A stretch of 64,000 bases of DNA from Cyanoderma ruficeps (taxonomy: Eukaryota; Chordata; Aves; Passeriformes; Timaliidae). Below are positions 23,348-35,300 of the stretch, in pieces. Made by a program: the position numbers and the translations under genes. The stretch's first letter is position 1, and the number at the start of each line of letters is the position of its first letter. Under the pieces are notes generated by a model that saw only the letters and a program-made list of their open reading frames with translations, did no database searches and was not told the DNA's origin. The DNA is taken from contig VZDJ01007749.1 in the NCBI GenBank assembly GCA_008694505.1, positions 1,532,712-1,596,711 on the forward strand. Direction: 5' to 3'.

Positions 23348-26300
23348 TGATAGTGCTACCTGAACTCCTTAGCCTTTTATTTTCTTTTACTCCTATGCTG
23401 TAATGAGGTCCTCAGGATGTTTCAGAAATCTGTTTTTTTCTCCTTGTTTTCAATCTCTTTGAGGAATTCCACACTGCTCCATGTTTGCAGCTTTTTGCTA
23501 GAAGTAGCTTTAATTCCTCTCCAGAATTCAATACACACACTTGCTGAACAAAGCAGTGAGATCTTCAGTTTGTTTCACATTTTTAAAAGACAGTTCACAG
23601 ATTGCATACTATGGAGAAAGGCATTTAAGGAATGACAGCGAATAGGCAGATTTTTCACGTAGTAACAGCATGTCATCTGGAAGCAAATATAGCCTTGATA
23701 TAATTGTTGGTTCCATTTATTTCTCTGAATGAAGCACTATTATTTAGGTGAGGTTGACCAGCTAATGCTAATTACTATAATTGATCAGGATGTTTAAAAA
23801 AAATAAAAATGTCCTCTCCATCCATATATTTGGTGCATGCTTTTTTCACATTGTGTAATTACCATTAGTGGGTGCAAGCAGGCTCCTCAGATTATGAACA
23901 AATAAGCTGTCTTAGAAAAATTTGCAAACAGATGAAATTTTTAAATAGGTGCAGACTGTTAGGAAAATCTGCTCCTGATTAACCACAGTTTTTGCTGAAA
24001 AAGTTCAGTTCTGAAGTGGTTAGAAAACAGAGGCTAGGTCAGAACAACAGAGACCTTGACAACCCCCTGCCTCTGTTCTTAGGGGAAAAAACATATGGTT
24101 CAAGGCATGGAGGAGTGGCATGCAAGGAACCACAGCAGCAGACAGGTTTCTGTGCATCAGGTGAGGGGACAGCTGGGAATGACAAGTGTCCTAGCACCAT
24201 TTTCAGTGAAAATGCAGGTGTTGCATCTCAGCTTTACAGAGTCAGGTGTCTGCACTGATTTCTGTGATGCATTGATGCGCCTGAGGCTGGGTGTCTCTCA
24301 CTTAAAGCAACCTCAGGTGTATTTTTATTGCTTTCCAGTTGCTGCTATGATGGTTGTACAGCTGTGGAAAAGGAAAAGAGTGGAGAAAAAAAAGGGGGGA
24401 TAAGAGAGAGCAAGGGAAGGTAAGGGAGACATGTATGTAAGGACAGAGAGAAGGAAAGCTTATTTCTCAATATCTTGATATCCATCTTACTGGTCACCGC
24501 CTGGGAGACTGAAAACCAGCTAGGACAAGAACTTAAAGGACAGATGGCATAGGATAACTCTGCTGAAAATATGTTCTTAGTTCTCTCATTCAAGCTTTGC
24601 CCAATACGTTGTTCTGAGAAGTTGTAGACTGGAGTTCAACTTATAGTAGTGACAACTATTGCATCAGGAACATGCATTTCCAGAAGTTTTTTGAAGAAAA
24701 TGCAACCAGTGGGGTTTTAAAGCTAAAATTAAGATGGAACCCCTGGGTACTCATTCATATTTTGGGCCACAAATAACTATATTAGCATAGTGGATTTATA
24801 GTCAATTATTGTCATAGGTAGAAATCAGAGGATGATCTGCAAGATTCATGTGTGGAAGCAAACTGTCCTCAAAAGAGGTGTGATTATTTTCAGACCTGGG
24901 AGGAATTTTTTGTGATACTTAGATCAAAGCCTGCATATTCCCTAAATGATCTGAAGGTTTTTTCCTAAAAATCTTCTTCAGAGATGGTGTCTCCAAGTGA
25001 AGGAAAGGATGACCAGAAGAACAGACTAGTGTTGAAAAAATAGGAGGGGGTGATGTAGATATCTAAAGTTCAGAAGAAGAAAGATCTTTTTAAGGCTGGC
25101 TAGAGCCATTAGGCATACAACATTTTGCCCCATTAAAATGACAGACTTTTCTTGTCTGTCTTTACTCAAAACTGTGACTCCAGTTCATTCAGTTCAGTGG
25201 AAGACACAAAGTTGAGACCATAACAGGATGGTTTCTGCTAATGTGGCTGTCTTGATGTTATGTTTTTCATAATAGTTAAGCAGTAGAACAGCTTGTGTGG
25301 TAGCAAGCTCAAGGAAGTGCTGTAAACATGCTTTCTGTAATTGAATCTTATTAACTTTAGTTCATATCCAACATAATTAAGCAATTCTTTTTTGCAATGT
25401 TGTCATATCAGTCAAAATCATCTACTTTTAATGAGTGTCAAAGCAAAATTAATCTAAAACTGTGTTTATAATTTGATTTATTTGTTGTTGTTTCAGGTTT
25501 TTTCTCACTTTTGTTTTTAAAGAGGATTTATCTTGACTGGAAAATGTTATTTTGAAATAATAGTCTTTGTTTGACATGAGTTTGAGTGACTTTTCTTACT
25601 ACAGCAAAAATTTGTAGTCACGTAACACTCACTTAAAGTTTTTAAAGATGTTAAAAGGTGTTTTCTGAACTCGAGAAATCATGGTAGAATTTGTCCATGA
25701 AAAAATCCAGATCAGACTGCTTTTCTATAAAGTCAACACATGCCTTTTACTCTCCCCATTTTCTGTCCTCCATCTCAGCCATTTTTTTCAACAAAAATAA
25801 TTTGAGCTATTAAATCTGTGGAAACAATTGTATCACCATTCTTAAGAATGGTCTTAACTGTTAAGAGTTCATTACTCTAAAGCTGGTAACCATAGGGTCA
25901 GTGAAATGCCTCAGTTTTGCATTAAAGGCATTAGGTGTGCAAAAGCCACCTGTTGATCAATATTTATTTGTCAATAATTGAAATCTGTATGGCAACCTTT
26001 GACTGGTGGCAACTAGTCCAAGAAAGAACAGTTTTGTTCACTATTAAGTAGATAAGAAAAATGTTACAGCATTCTTTTGATACTTGTGAGCTCTGAACAT
26101 AGGAGCCAGCTGAGATTTGGGGTAAATTTCTCATTGTGCCTCGGTAAAGCCAGGGACTTGAAAATCAGCCTCCTCATAGTGTAGAATAAATCTTGTGTGT
26201 GTCAGAGCTGCTCTAGTTTACAATCCTCTGGGAAACCCAGTAGCTGCTTTTCGCTGAAGAATTGACTGGGTGCATTTCAGTACTTCTGAAACAGAACATC

Positions 26301-26372
26301 ATAAACTTTCACTTACAAATCCATTTCCATTAAGGCATTTAATGCCTTAGCCATTCATTTTTTATATGGAAT
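23348..26372. other. Noncoding stretch, no gene seen
   Basis: Unique DNA. Two overlapping plus frames at 23992-24403 (88 and 102 codons) lie in a slightly GC-richer patch and show no domain. Purine-rich sequence follows at 24370-24460. No interspersed element was recognised. Confidence 0.55.
25835..25852. repeat. Perfect 18-bp palindrome
   Basis: ACCATTCTTAAGAATGGT reads the same on both strands. It is followed directly by CTTAACTGTTAAG, a second short inverted repeat with one central base. It could be a dyad binding site or a cruciform-prone sequence. No function is shown. Confidence 0.75.
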
Positions 26373-26444
26373 TATATATATATATATATATANNNNNNNN
26401 NNNNNNNNNNNNNNNNNNNNNNNTATATATATATATATATATAT
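26373..26444. repeat. (TA)n microsatellite containing an assembly gap
   Basis: Uninterrupted TA dinucleotides occur on both sides of 31 Ns (26393-26423). The true repeat length is unknown. It is probably a gap placed where the assembly could not span the repeat. Confidence 0.95.
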
Positions 26445-27649
26445 TTAACTCTAAACTCTATTTTAAAAATCTACTTTGAGGTGGAGACTTGAAATTTGGG
26501 GGTTTGCCAATTCTAATCTCCGTTCCTTTTTTGTCTTATTGTTGGTTTTCTTTAAAACAGTCAAGGAGTTCAACTGAAAATGTGGTGATAAATTTTGAAT
26601 ATCTACAGAAATTATTGTGAATGACATTTTTTGCCTCGATTTTTAAGTGCAGAGAGCTTGGCATGGGGGTGACATTGAGCTTAAAAATCACTGCACCGAA
26701 ACTTCTTTGACGTGGTATCTGACCATATGGAAATGCTGGAATTTAACATGTTTTGCAGTGGCAGGCAATTCTTCATTAATATGCCTACAGAGGAGCAGTG
26801 CATATTAAACATTCTAGCTTGCTGACAGGGCTATATTAATACAAAATAGAAGTCTCAAGTTAATTACAGTTTTGTGTTTGGAACAGAGAAGGGTGTGAAA
26901 TAGATCTTCTTAGATAGCCAAAGAAGAAACTATTCTCTCCTTTAAATGTATGTGTAATCTTAATAAATGGAGAGCCAGTGAATTTTAGATGGTCTGCTAT
27001 ACTTTAATTCTGTACAGATTTTTAGAATGTGTAATTGAGCTCTTGCCACAGTAGAAAGGATTTTTCCCTTTTTACAAGGCTGAGGTTTTTGAAAAGAATA
27101 TATGACTTAAATTAGCAACAAAAAAAAAAGTTGAAAAGTTTCTACATGGAAAATTTATCTCGAGAAATCCTTAGCAAATATCTTAAACTTTTNTTTTTTA
27201 ATTAGGAAGGGGAAAAAAACCCAAAAAAATTCAAATATAGAGATGGAAGAATAGAGTAGGCAACCTTGCTGTAAAATCAGCAGTTAATGTTGGCAGGAAG
27301 TTCTTGATTCATTTTTCTTTTAATTATGGGATACATTTTCTCATTAGGCTTCTCTATTTAAAGCTAACTATAATTGGCTTACATATTAAAAATAACAGTG
27401 ACAAATGCAGATTAGGATGCATGTTTGTGTGGATGAGCACTTGAGAACTGAAGCCCTGGCAGAAAGCAACTTGAAGAAGAGAATAATTGAGCCCTCTTTG
27501 TTAGAGGTGAGGATGAAAAACACTTCATTTTTTCTCAGAGAGAGTCTGAACAAAAAATGCTGTCTTTGGCTAAGATATCCGAGTACTGCTGGTGTCAGAG
27601 TTCTGTGGTGAGGAATGAAGTTGTATCCTTGAGTTGCTTTACTACTGGA
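26445..27649. other. Noncoding stretch, possible conserved element inside
   Basis: There is no gene. The portion around 26630-26880 is balanced in composition, lacks simple repeats and contains ATTAAT-type cores, features common in vertebrate conserved noncoding DNA. One undetermined base lies at 27193 in a T run. Confidence 0.45.
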
Positions 27650-28315
27650 AATGGTCACTCATTTTTGGGCTTTGGCTCTAAGGGGAGTTGTGAGAGGCCA
27701 CTGTGACGCAATTGCTACATGTGCAAGAACTGAAGGTGTGCCTGGGACAAGGCAGTTTGGTGACTTACTGAGAGGTTCTAATAGGCTTTTAAGGCTTTAA
27801 ATCCTCCTGGGTGTTGAGGAACACACCTAGCGCAGGCAGCTGGGTGGGAGCAGTGGGAGATGGGTGATGGGTGATCAATGCTGGAGCCCCTAGCAGGGGG
27901 CTGTGGATTGGCACCGACCCTTTGCACACAGCAAGGGCACAGGGACCTGTGACAGCAACCAGGTGACAGGACACTCAGACACAGCACCAGCTCTGCAGGA
28001 AGAGACCTGACTATGGCTCACACACTCTGTGAGGGTACAAATGCCCAGAGTGCCCCCAAAAGGCTCCAGTGTGAGCTGTTTCTGTGTTACTGTGCCATGA
28101 TTAAACTGCTTTCAGGATCCATTTTGGGACTGGTATAGGAAACCTTGCGTTAATGTGAGAGTTGGGTGTGTGGGGAGCCACGTGGGTCACCTGGGGCTTC
28201 TCTGGAGCTGCCCATGGGGAAGGGGCTTTGGTCCCAGCAGTGAAAATCTCTGGTGGTGGGAATGTGGCCAGAGGAGCTCCTGAATTCTCAAACAGGAAAG
28301 TTTCAGAAAATATCA
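27650..28315 (+). mobile_element. GC-rich LTR-like island
   Basis: This block is clearly richer in G and C than the DNA around it. It has a TTTAAAT box near 27797 and a stretch ending in GCCATGATTAAACTGC (ATTAAA at 28100-28105). That arrangement resembles the poly(A) region of avian retroviral LTRs. Beyond it lies GGACTGGTATAGGAAACC. I could not define TG...CA ends or a target duplication. Alternatives are an old exon of a noncoding RNA or another repeat family. Confidence 0.35.
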
Positions 28316-28320
28316 TTCTT

Positions 28321-31300
28321 TTAAATGTGCCTAAATACTAAATGTATAGAAATGTATTGAGTATCTGTAAATTCGTCCATTTTTGTTAAATATAGGTAGT
28401 GGTCAGCTGGGGAACAGTGACTTTTTTTTAATAAAAAAGAGTTGTTTGAATTCAGCCTTGCAATAGCAGTCTGCTAGTATTGATTTGTTTATGTAAGTTA
28501 CTATATTTGCATTGCTTTGCAGTGTTTATTCCAATGGCGTCTGCTTTGAGTGTGATGGATAGTACAAGTTGGACTATTGTTGTAAAACCACTTATTCTCA
28601 ATTTATTTCCTCTACAAAAATTGCTTTCCACTCATTCAACCACCAATGGAACGCTTTGCCTAGGGAAAGAATTCACTGTGATTACCAAGTTTTTCTTAAA
28701 AAAAAGGCAAAAAACCAAACAAAAAACAAACAAACAAACAAACAAAACCCAACCCAAACAAAAACAAAAAATAGTAAATGAGAATATACAGACATTGCTT
28801 ATACATCTCTTTATATAAATACTTCCAAAGCCCCAGATTTCTTTCAGAAATAAGGAAATATTTCAAGAAGCAGCCATTGTGTTTTCCAGGGACATCACTC
28901 ACAAAGTCCAAGCACTTAGGAGCGATGTCTAGCTGGGCTCTCCTAATTCTCACACAGTCTGCAAACTCAATGTATAATTTGTATGCATAAAGAAACATCC
29001 TTAATCACAACAATCTAAATCAGCAATGAGTCATAGTTAAAAGTATAATTGCAGTTTTGATTTTGGTATCAAAATATTCATAGTTTTTATTACGTGACAA
29101 GTGTCTGATGACAGCTATTTAGTTCATAAGTTTCCTCCATGAAGAATAATGCTATATAAGTAGCCTTTTTTTTTTTTTAAATTTTTGATCTAGGGAAAAT
29201 AGGAGAATAATGGTCATCAATCGTGTTGTTAAATTCGCATTTCAAATCGAAAAAATTACATGTGTAGGTACATTTGCATGTTTTTTTAAATTGGGTTGCT
29301 TTTAGAATAGCAGAATTGTGCTGGACTTTATAAATCTTTATACTGGCTGTATGTCAGATGAGCATCAGTAGTTTTATAGAGCAGGTGCAGCTGTAGTGCA
29401 GATATAGGAGGTAACAAAATCAGCGTAATGGGATGAGTGGTTGCAACGTTTTATTCCATAGAACAGGCCTATTGGACACTGCTACACAGGTACAGAATGT
29501 AAAACAAATATCAGCTTCAACCCCTTTATCCTTAAGTGTATATTTATTAACCACAGAAATATACTTAGGTAGTTTAAACCACAAATGACCTATTGCTGGC
29601 CACATTCTATGTTTAATAACTGCATTGAGCTACAATTCAGAATCATTTCCTGATTGTTTGTGGGTGCCTCATCTGTTCTAACTTAACCCCATTTTTCAGG
29701 AACATACTGCAGGTCCTTGTCAAACCAACAGGGGATTAGGCAAGAAATCAGTACCTCTATATAGAACTGTAAATTTTAACCCCAGTGTTGATTTTTCAGT
29801 TGATGTTCTGTGTGTGTTTGTAACTTTTACAAAAATCGAATTAGATCCTGTATTCTTTTCTCTGTTCCATAGCCTTAGATTCTTTAAATATGGCCAGCAC
29901 AGGATTGTCCTAAAGTTTTTAAACATGTGGAAAGCATACAGAGGTGACTTTTAATCTGCTTCTACACTAGGTAATAGCAGGAACCTACACTTTCAGGCAA
30001 CCTCAATTAATGCATAATATCTCACACAATATATTGAAATAGACAATCAGAAGGACAGACAAAATGAATGAATGAAAGATGAATGATTTGACTGGTCAGA
30101 TAAATATGGAAAAGTTTGCCTAAGAAATACAGCCAATCCAAGAGAAGAGGTAAGGAGTGGAACCAGAACTTTAAATTAAACTTATCTTTCTGGCACCACA
30201 CAGACTTCAGATAGTATTTTCATTAATTACACAGCCTTGAATCCAACCGTCAAACCCCTGAACTTCATAATTGGTGATGCTCTGAAGAGGTCTAATGAAC
30301 TGGAACTAAGACTGGGTGTTGTGTTGTGGTATTTTGCAATGGAGTGGAGTAACCAAATAATTGTTTTAATTTTATGGAACTAAGCATGATACATACCAAG
30401 TGACTTGAAATTCTAAAAACTTCATGTAGACTTGTGATTTATTTATCTGCAAATGCCTAGCTGGTAGAAAACCAACAAAAGTGCTGACGAAAAGAGAGCT
30501 GTACTCTAACAGAGAAAGATTAGAATGACCAGTTAAGAAATTCCAGGCCAAGAGGCTCATTTCAGTTGCATTTCACGTGCCAGGTTTGTTGGCCAATTTT
30601 TTCTTCTTCAATTCTGTTAAAGCATTGGTCCCCTCATGTTCAGTTCATTACAGCCACGTATTTTTTCCTTTTACATGGAGTTTACTTGCATTTTCCAGAG
30701 AGGTTTCCGTCAGACTGCATATTCAGTGGAATTAAATAGGTTTTTAGGACGCTGGAAAACAAGCATCTGTAAAGAAGGTGTGAGTGGGTGTTTTTTGTTT
30801 TGTTTCGCTGTTAACTAGGATATGATTTGGCAGCCCAAAAATGAGACGTTAAGTCTGCTATAACAAGTAGCAGCCTAACTACACTGAATCTTTGAAATGC
30901 GTGACCCGGCCTACCCTCTAAGACCAGGGCATTGATCCACAAAGTCTTCTCTGTCACCAAGAGGACAGACTAATCTGAAAAGGATAAAGGTTTGTTGCAG
31001 GACTAACCACTGCACAGTGGCAGGGATGTGAGTATTGGGAATGCCACAATTCCTCATTCAAAACGTGCATCCCTCGGCTTAATACATCTTCAATACTAAC
31101 ATTACAAGCAAACTCTCCTTCAGCTGGCTGGCTTCCAGGGCCATTCTGTTGTATGTCAGAATGTGTATTTGTCAAGAGACTAATTTAAAGATTTTCTGAT
31201 TAGTTTTACAGGAATAGGTATGCTTTATTGCTAGGTAGCAATTTTCCAATGATACACATAGAAAATCTTAAACTAAATCTGTAAAACTTCTAAAATTTCA

Positions 31301-32370
31301 GTGTGCTCCTGCCCTGTTAGACCAATTGAAGAACAAAAAGAGACATCTCTGGATCTGGGAAGCTTGTGATTCTAAGGTACCCTAATTAGAGAGTAAACCA
31401 AAAATTTGCATAAGGCTGTTTTGGAATCCTTATTGCTAACGAGCCACTTCTCCATGAAAGAAAAAAATATATATATAAATCTGTGAATGTTTCTTCTTTT
31501 TTTATAAGAGAGTTGTAAGGCTTTTAAAGTCTGAGGAGCTGGGCTGTGATGAAAACTGCCATTAGCACTTTCACACCTGATTGCAAACCACTGCAGTCAA
31601 TACTGTTCTACTGACAAAGCAGTGTCAGCCTGTCAGGTTGGGATTTAACTCTGGCCTTTCAAAGCTGCTGTCCTGGAAGTGTGGAGAAGTTAAATGAGAG
31701 CCACTGATTCTCTTTCGAGTTTCCTGGGTTTTTAATGAAAGATTTCTCGTGCTGCTGTAGCTGGTGTAGCTTGAGTGCTTCATCTTTTGCCACGATTCCT
31801 GCAAGCTTGAACCATTTCTGTATTTATGGAGGTGAGTTGCTTTCTGTATTTATCAGGTGCATTCACAGCTACCAAGAGGAGTGCCAGCTTGAGGGTACAA
31901 AGTTTTATCACTCTGACTAAATAAAATCCATATTAAGACTATCAACCACTTTGTAGCTGCTCTGGCAGGCAGCGATGACTTTTTTGGACGTTGTTGATAG
32001 GAAGTAGAATGAAACCACCAAAGCTGAGCAAGATGGGGAAGCTTCACATCCCACTGATATCATGGTAAACTTCCAGAATTTTAATTAGAGCCCTTCTCTC
32101 AAATATATTAATCTCTATTCACAACAAAGGTAAAATTTTTAGGGTAAGATGTGCTTTCTTCTCTCCAAGTTCCACTCTGTCTCACAGATTTATCCCTTTA
32201 TTCTGGGTAAGATCCTGTCCATCAATTCCCTTTGGCCCATTCAAAAATCAGTCTAATGTACTGCTAGATCAGGATTTCTCTGTCTCTGGTTACTCATGTA
32301 ATTTCTCCAAGTGCTTTGATGAAGTGAAGTTCTGAATTTTTAAGAATCAGCTGCTTCTCAGCGGCAGTAT
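28321..32370. other. Noncoding stretch, no gene seen
   Basis: Mostly unique AT-rich DNA. Frames of 112 codons (28480-28818, plus) and 100 codons (28696-28998, minus) run through a CAAA repeat and are not genes. No recognisable transposon was found. Confidence 0.55.
28698..28772. repeat. (CAAA)n-like simple repeat
   Basis: A- and C-only sequence with five uninterrupted CAAA units in the middle and degenerate flanks. Confidence 0.85.
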
Positions 32371-32383
32371 TGCCCTCTGGTGG
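32371..32383 (-). promoter_or_regulatory. CTCF-like binding motif
   Basis: The minus strand reads CCACCAGAGGGCA, which fits the CTCF core CCASYAGRKGGCR at every position. CTCF organises chromatin loops, with motif orientation fixing loop polarity. No inverted partner site was found in the window by eye. Occupancy cannot be judged from sequence. Confidence 0.5.
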
Positions 32384-32399
32384 ATGCATGACTCTAGTG

Positions 32400-35300
32400 G
32401 GAGAAAAGGGGGAGAGAAAGAAAAAGTCATGTGGATTGGTCCTTTTGTGCTTTTCTTTATTCCACCTAAATATCTGTGAATTTAGAGGGTGGATAAAACA
32501 TTAAAGCTACACTGCAGCTTCTATTGCAGAAATCTTGGAAAATCCAAGATTACATGATCTTTCCATCAATTAATAATTATGTGAAATGTGTGTCATTACT
32601 CACTACGGCATTAAGTGCAACCTTGTGGCAGAGGGAAACCCTTTTAAAAAGTGTAACAAGTCTTCAGTACAAAACATGTGCAAGTACTAAGCAAAGGTTT
32701 AGATATCATATAAATAAACTGAGAATGAGGGGAAAACACTTTCCCAAAGACAAAAAACCCCTTTTCTGGCATCATTAAAATAATTCTAAAATATTCTTAA
32801 TTGAAATTTCCTATTTATAGCTGAGCTAGAAACTTTCGATTCTGAGCCAAAGTAACACTCAAGGGACATAATGAAGCTGGTCACCAAAAGAAATGAAAAA
32901 TAACTCTAAATCATGAAAAATGAAAAAAAAAATGGGACTGAAAGCTTTGGAAATGGGATGTTGTTCTTTGTGCAGCTCAATAACTGAGCTGCAGATGATG
33001 ATGCTGATGATAAGTCTCTGATGACTTCTTAAGTTTCCTGCATACATTTCCCATTTAAATGAGCATCCAGACCTCTGGCTGGGCTTTAGAAAGAAGTAGA
33101 GAATGATCAAGAGGTCTTTGGAGCCCAACACCTACTTACAAATGTTTTGTTGAAGGTTGATAATTTTTCATGGTACTTTGTGCTTTTAGCTTCCCCCTGG
33201 TACTAACTTCAGTTACTTTCAACTTGTATTTCTTCTTCCTGGTTAGAAGATACTAGAATAACATAACTGTATTCTTTTTTTTCATCAGCTCCTGGGCTAC
33301 TGGGCAATATTCTGAGCTTAATATTTTGTACTGAGAATAGAAACAAGAACATAAATACCCAGCAATATAAATAACCTATTTAAAGATTCATCATCTGTGA
33401 GTCTTTCAGAAAACATATTGTTTGCACACATGTGGAACTTTTTAGTCCATGGGCTTTCTTCAGTCCTTTCTCCACTTCTTTGGATCCCTCATTTTTATGT
33501 CAAGGGACTTCGTTGTTGATCTTGTATAATTCCATGAAGGAATGATATATTGAAAGCTGAGTCATAATTATTTGATGTTAAAAAAAAAAGAAAAAAAAAG
33601 AGGAGGATACTAAGATATATGAAAGTTTTTATGATTTAATAGCTCTTTAATTGTCTTATTATATGTCTCTCCAATGAAAACATATGATACTTTCATTCTG
33701 GAAAGGAGTGTGGAAGTATTTCAAAGTATGAAAACAAATGTGAGTGCACAGACACCATACCTGATGTCTCATTTTAAACATCTTTAAAATTGTATGCGTC
33801 TTTTACATGCTAGAGGTTTAATGATGCAGATTTTAAATAATGAAAATTGGCAAAGTAAGTTGCAACTGGGAGAGATTTGAACTAAAGGTTTTCAGATGGT
33901 CTTTTGATGCTCCTGCATAAATTCAAGCTACAACAAGTAAAATTAACAGATAAAAGTAATCTTTTTTTGCCTTTACTGCTCTAATTCATTATTGTTTTAA
34001 AAAATGCAAATACTGAGAAAAAAGTATATCAATAAGAAGCTCATTATTGAAAAAAAATATTTCTGCATCAGGAATAAGTAACTAGAAACATGATGCAGTA
34101 CAAGGGAAGAAAATTCTAGCTTTGATTGTTGTATTTCTAGCTAAAATATGAAAATCTCTTTATGAAAATCACAGTATTTGTGCTTTGGATGCTTTTAGAT
34201 GGTTTAGATATGGAAAATGATTACTATTTAAATGGAGGAGGAGATTAAAGTCAGATAAATTCTCTTTAATAATCATAAGAAACAAACCTAAGTCTACTCT
34301 CATGTAACAGTTTTTGATGAAACAGTGTTGAGATATCAGATATCTAAACTGAATTTAGATCCCAGCACAAGCTGAAACTCCTATTGTTGCCTCATCTATA
34401 ATTACTCAGAGATAATTCTAAGCACGTATAATAATAGAGTTACAGCCTTAATGACAGCATTCACTGTCTTCCATGACACATTTTGTTCCTGCTTGACTTT
34501 TTTTATTTTCCCCCTAATGACTGTGGGATGTTTTCAGATTTCTTTACAAATACATTGTCACTTTTTACCTAAGAGATACACTTTCTATTTAGAGTTACTG
34601 GTTCTAAGTAATTTATTTTTTCTATCTGTCTCTTTTATAAGCCATATTTGGTATAAAAGGCAGGAAAGCATTATCTCCTTACAGGAGATTAATTGGAGTT
34701 GGGAGCAGTTGCTTGAAAGTAAATTTTCATTGAAGCTTGTTTTTCAAAAATGCTTGTATTCACAAACCATCTGCCAGTTCCTCCTTAATTTACCAAAGCT
34801 TCTAGGACATTCTTGTCCTCTTATGGAAACAAAAGGCAAAATAACGCTGAGAAGTTTGGCTCTGCAAAGAAAAAAAATTTAAATAAAAACCTTCATGGTT
34901 CTCTCAACAATAAAAAAAATCTATAAAAATAGAAGAATGTGTAGGCAAAGTTTCTTATTCCAATTTGAGTATTTTTTCCAAGTCTATTTTAAATGGAAGT
35001 TTATCTACATGTTTCCAATTAGAGGAAAATTCTGCCATGAGTGTATGGATTTTGGCCTGTCTCATGCTTATTCTGTTTTATTTTTTGTTCTTCCTACCAT
35101 TTTTTTTCTGACCCCTTGGCAGTTCAGTTTAACTTTGATTATGGTTCCTGCTGGCTGGAAAGCAGAAGGGAAGTTATTTAGTAGCATACAGCAGATTCTG
35201 GAAAAGCCTTCCTATGTAATTGCAAGTGATCCTTTATATCACCTCTAGTATATACCAAGGTAAATGAAAAGGATTCTGTAAAAAGATGCATCCATAATTA

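Noticed and set aside
27888..27905. TAGCAGGGGGCTGTGG as a second CTCF site
   Set aside because: Spacing and core bases do not fit the CTCF consensus.
28698..28772. CAAA array as a CRISPR-like or minisatellite array
   Set aside because: It has no spacers or longer repeat unit; it is a simple tetranucleotide repeat in a vertebrate genome.
34451..35248. Two adjacent plus frames (143 and 117 codons) that could look like one broken gene
   Set aside because: Composition is T-rich, giving chance hydrophobic runs. There is no domain, no splice evidence and no relation between the two frames.
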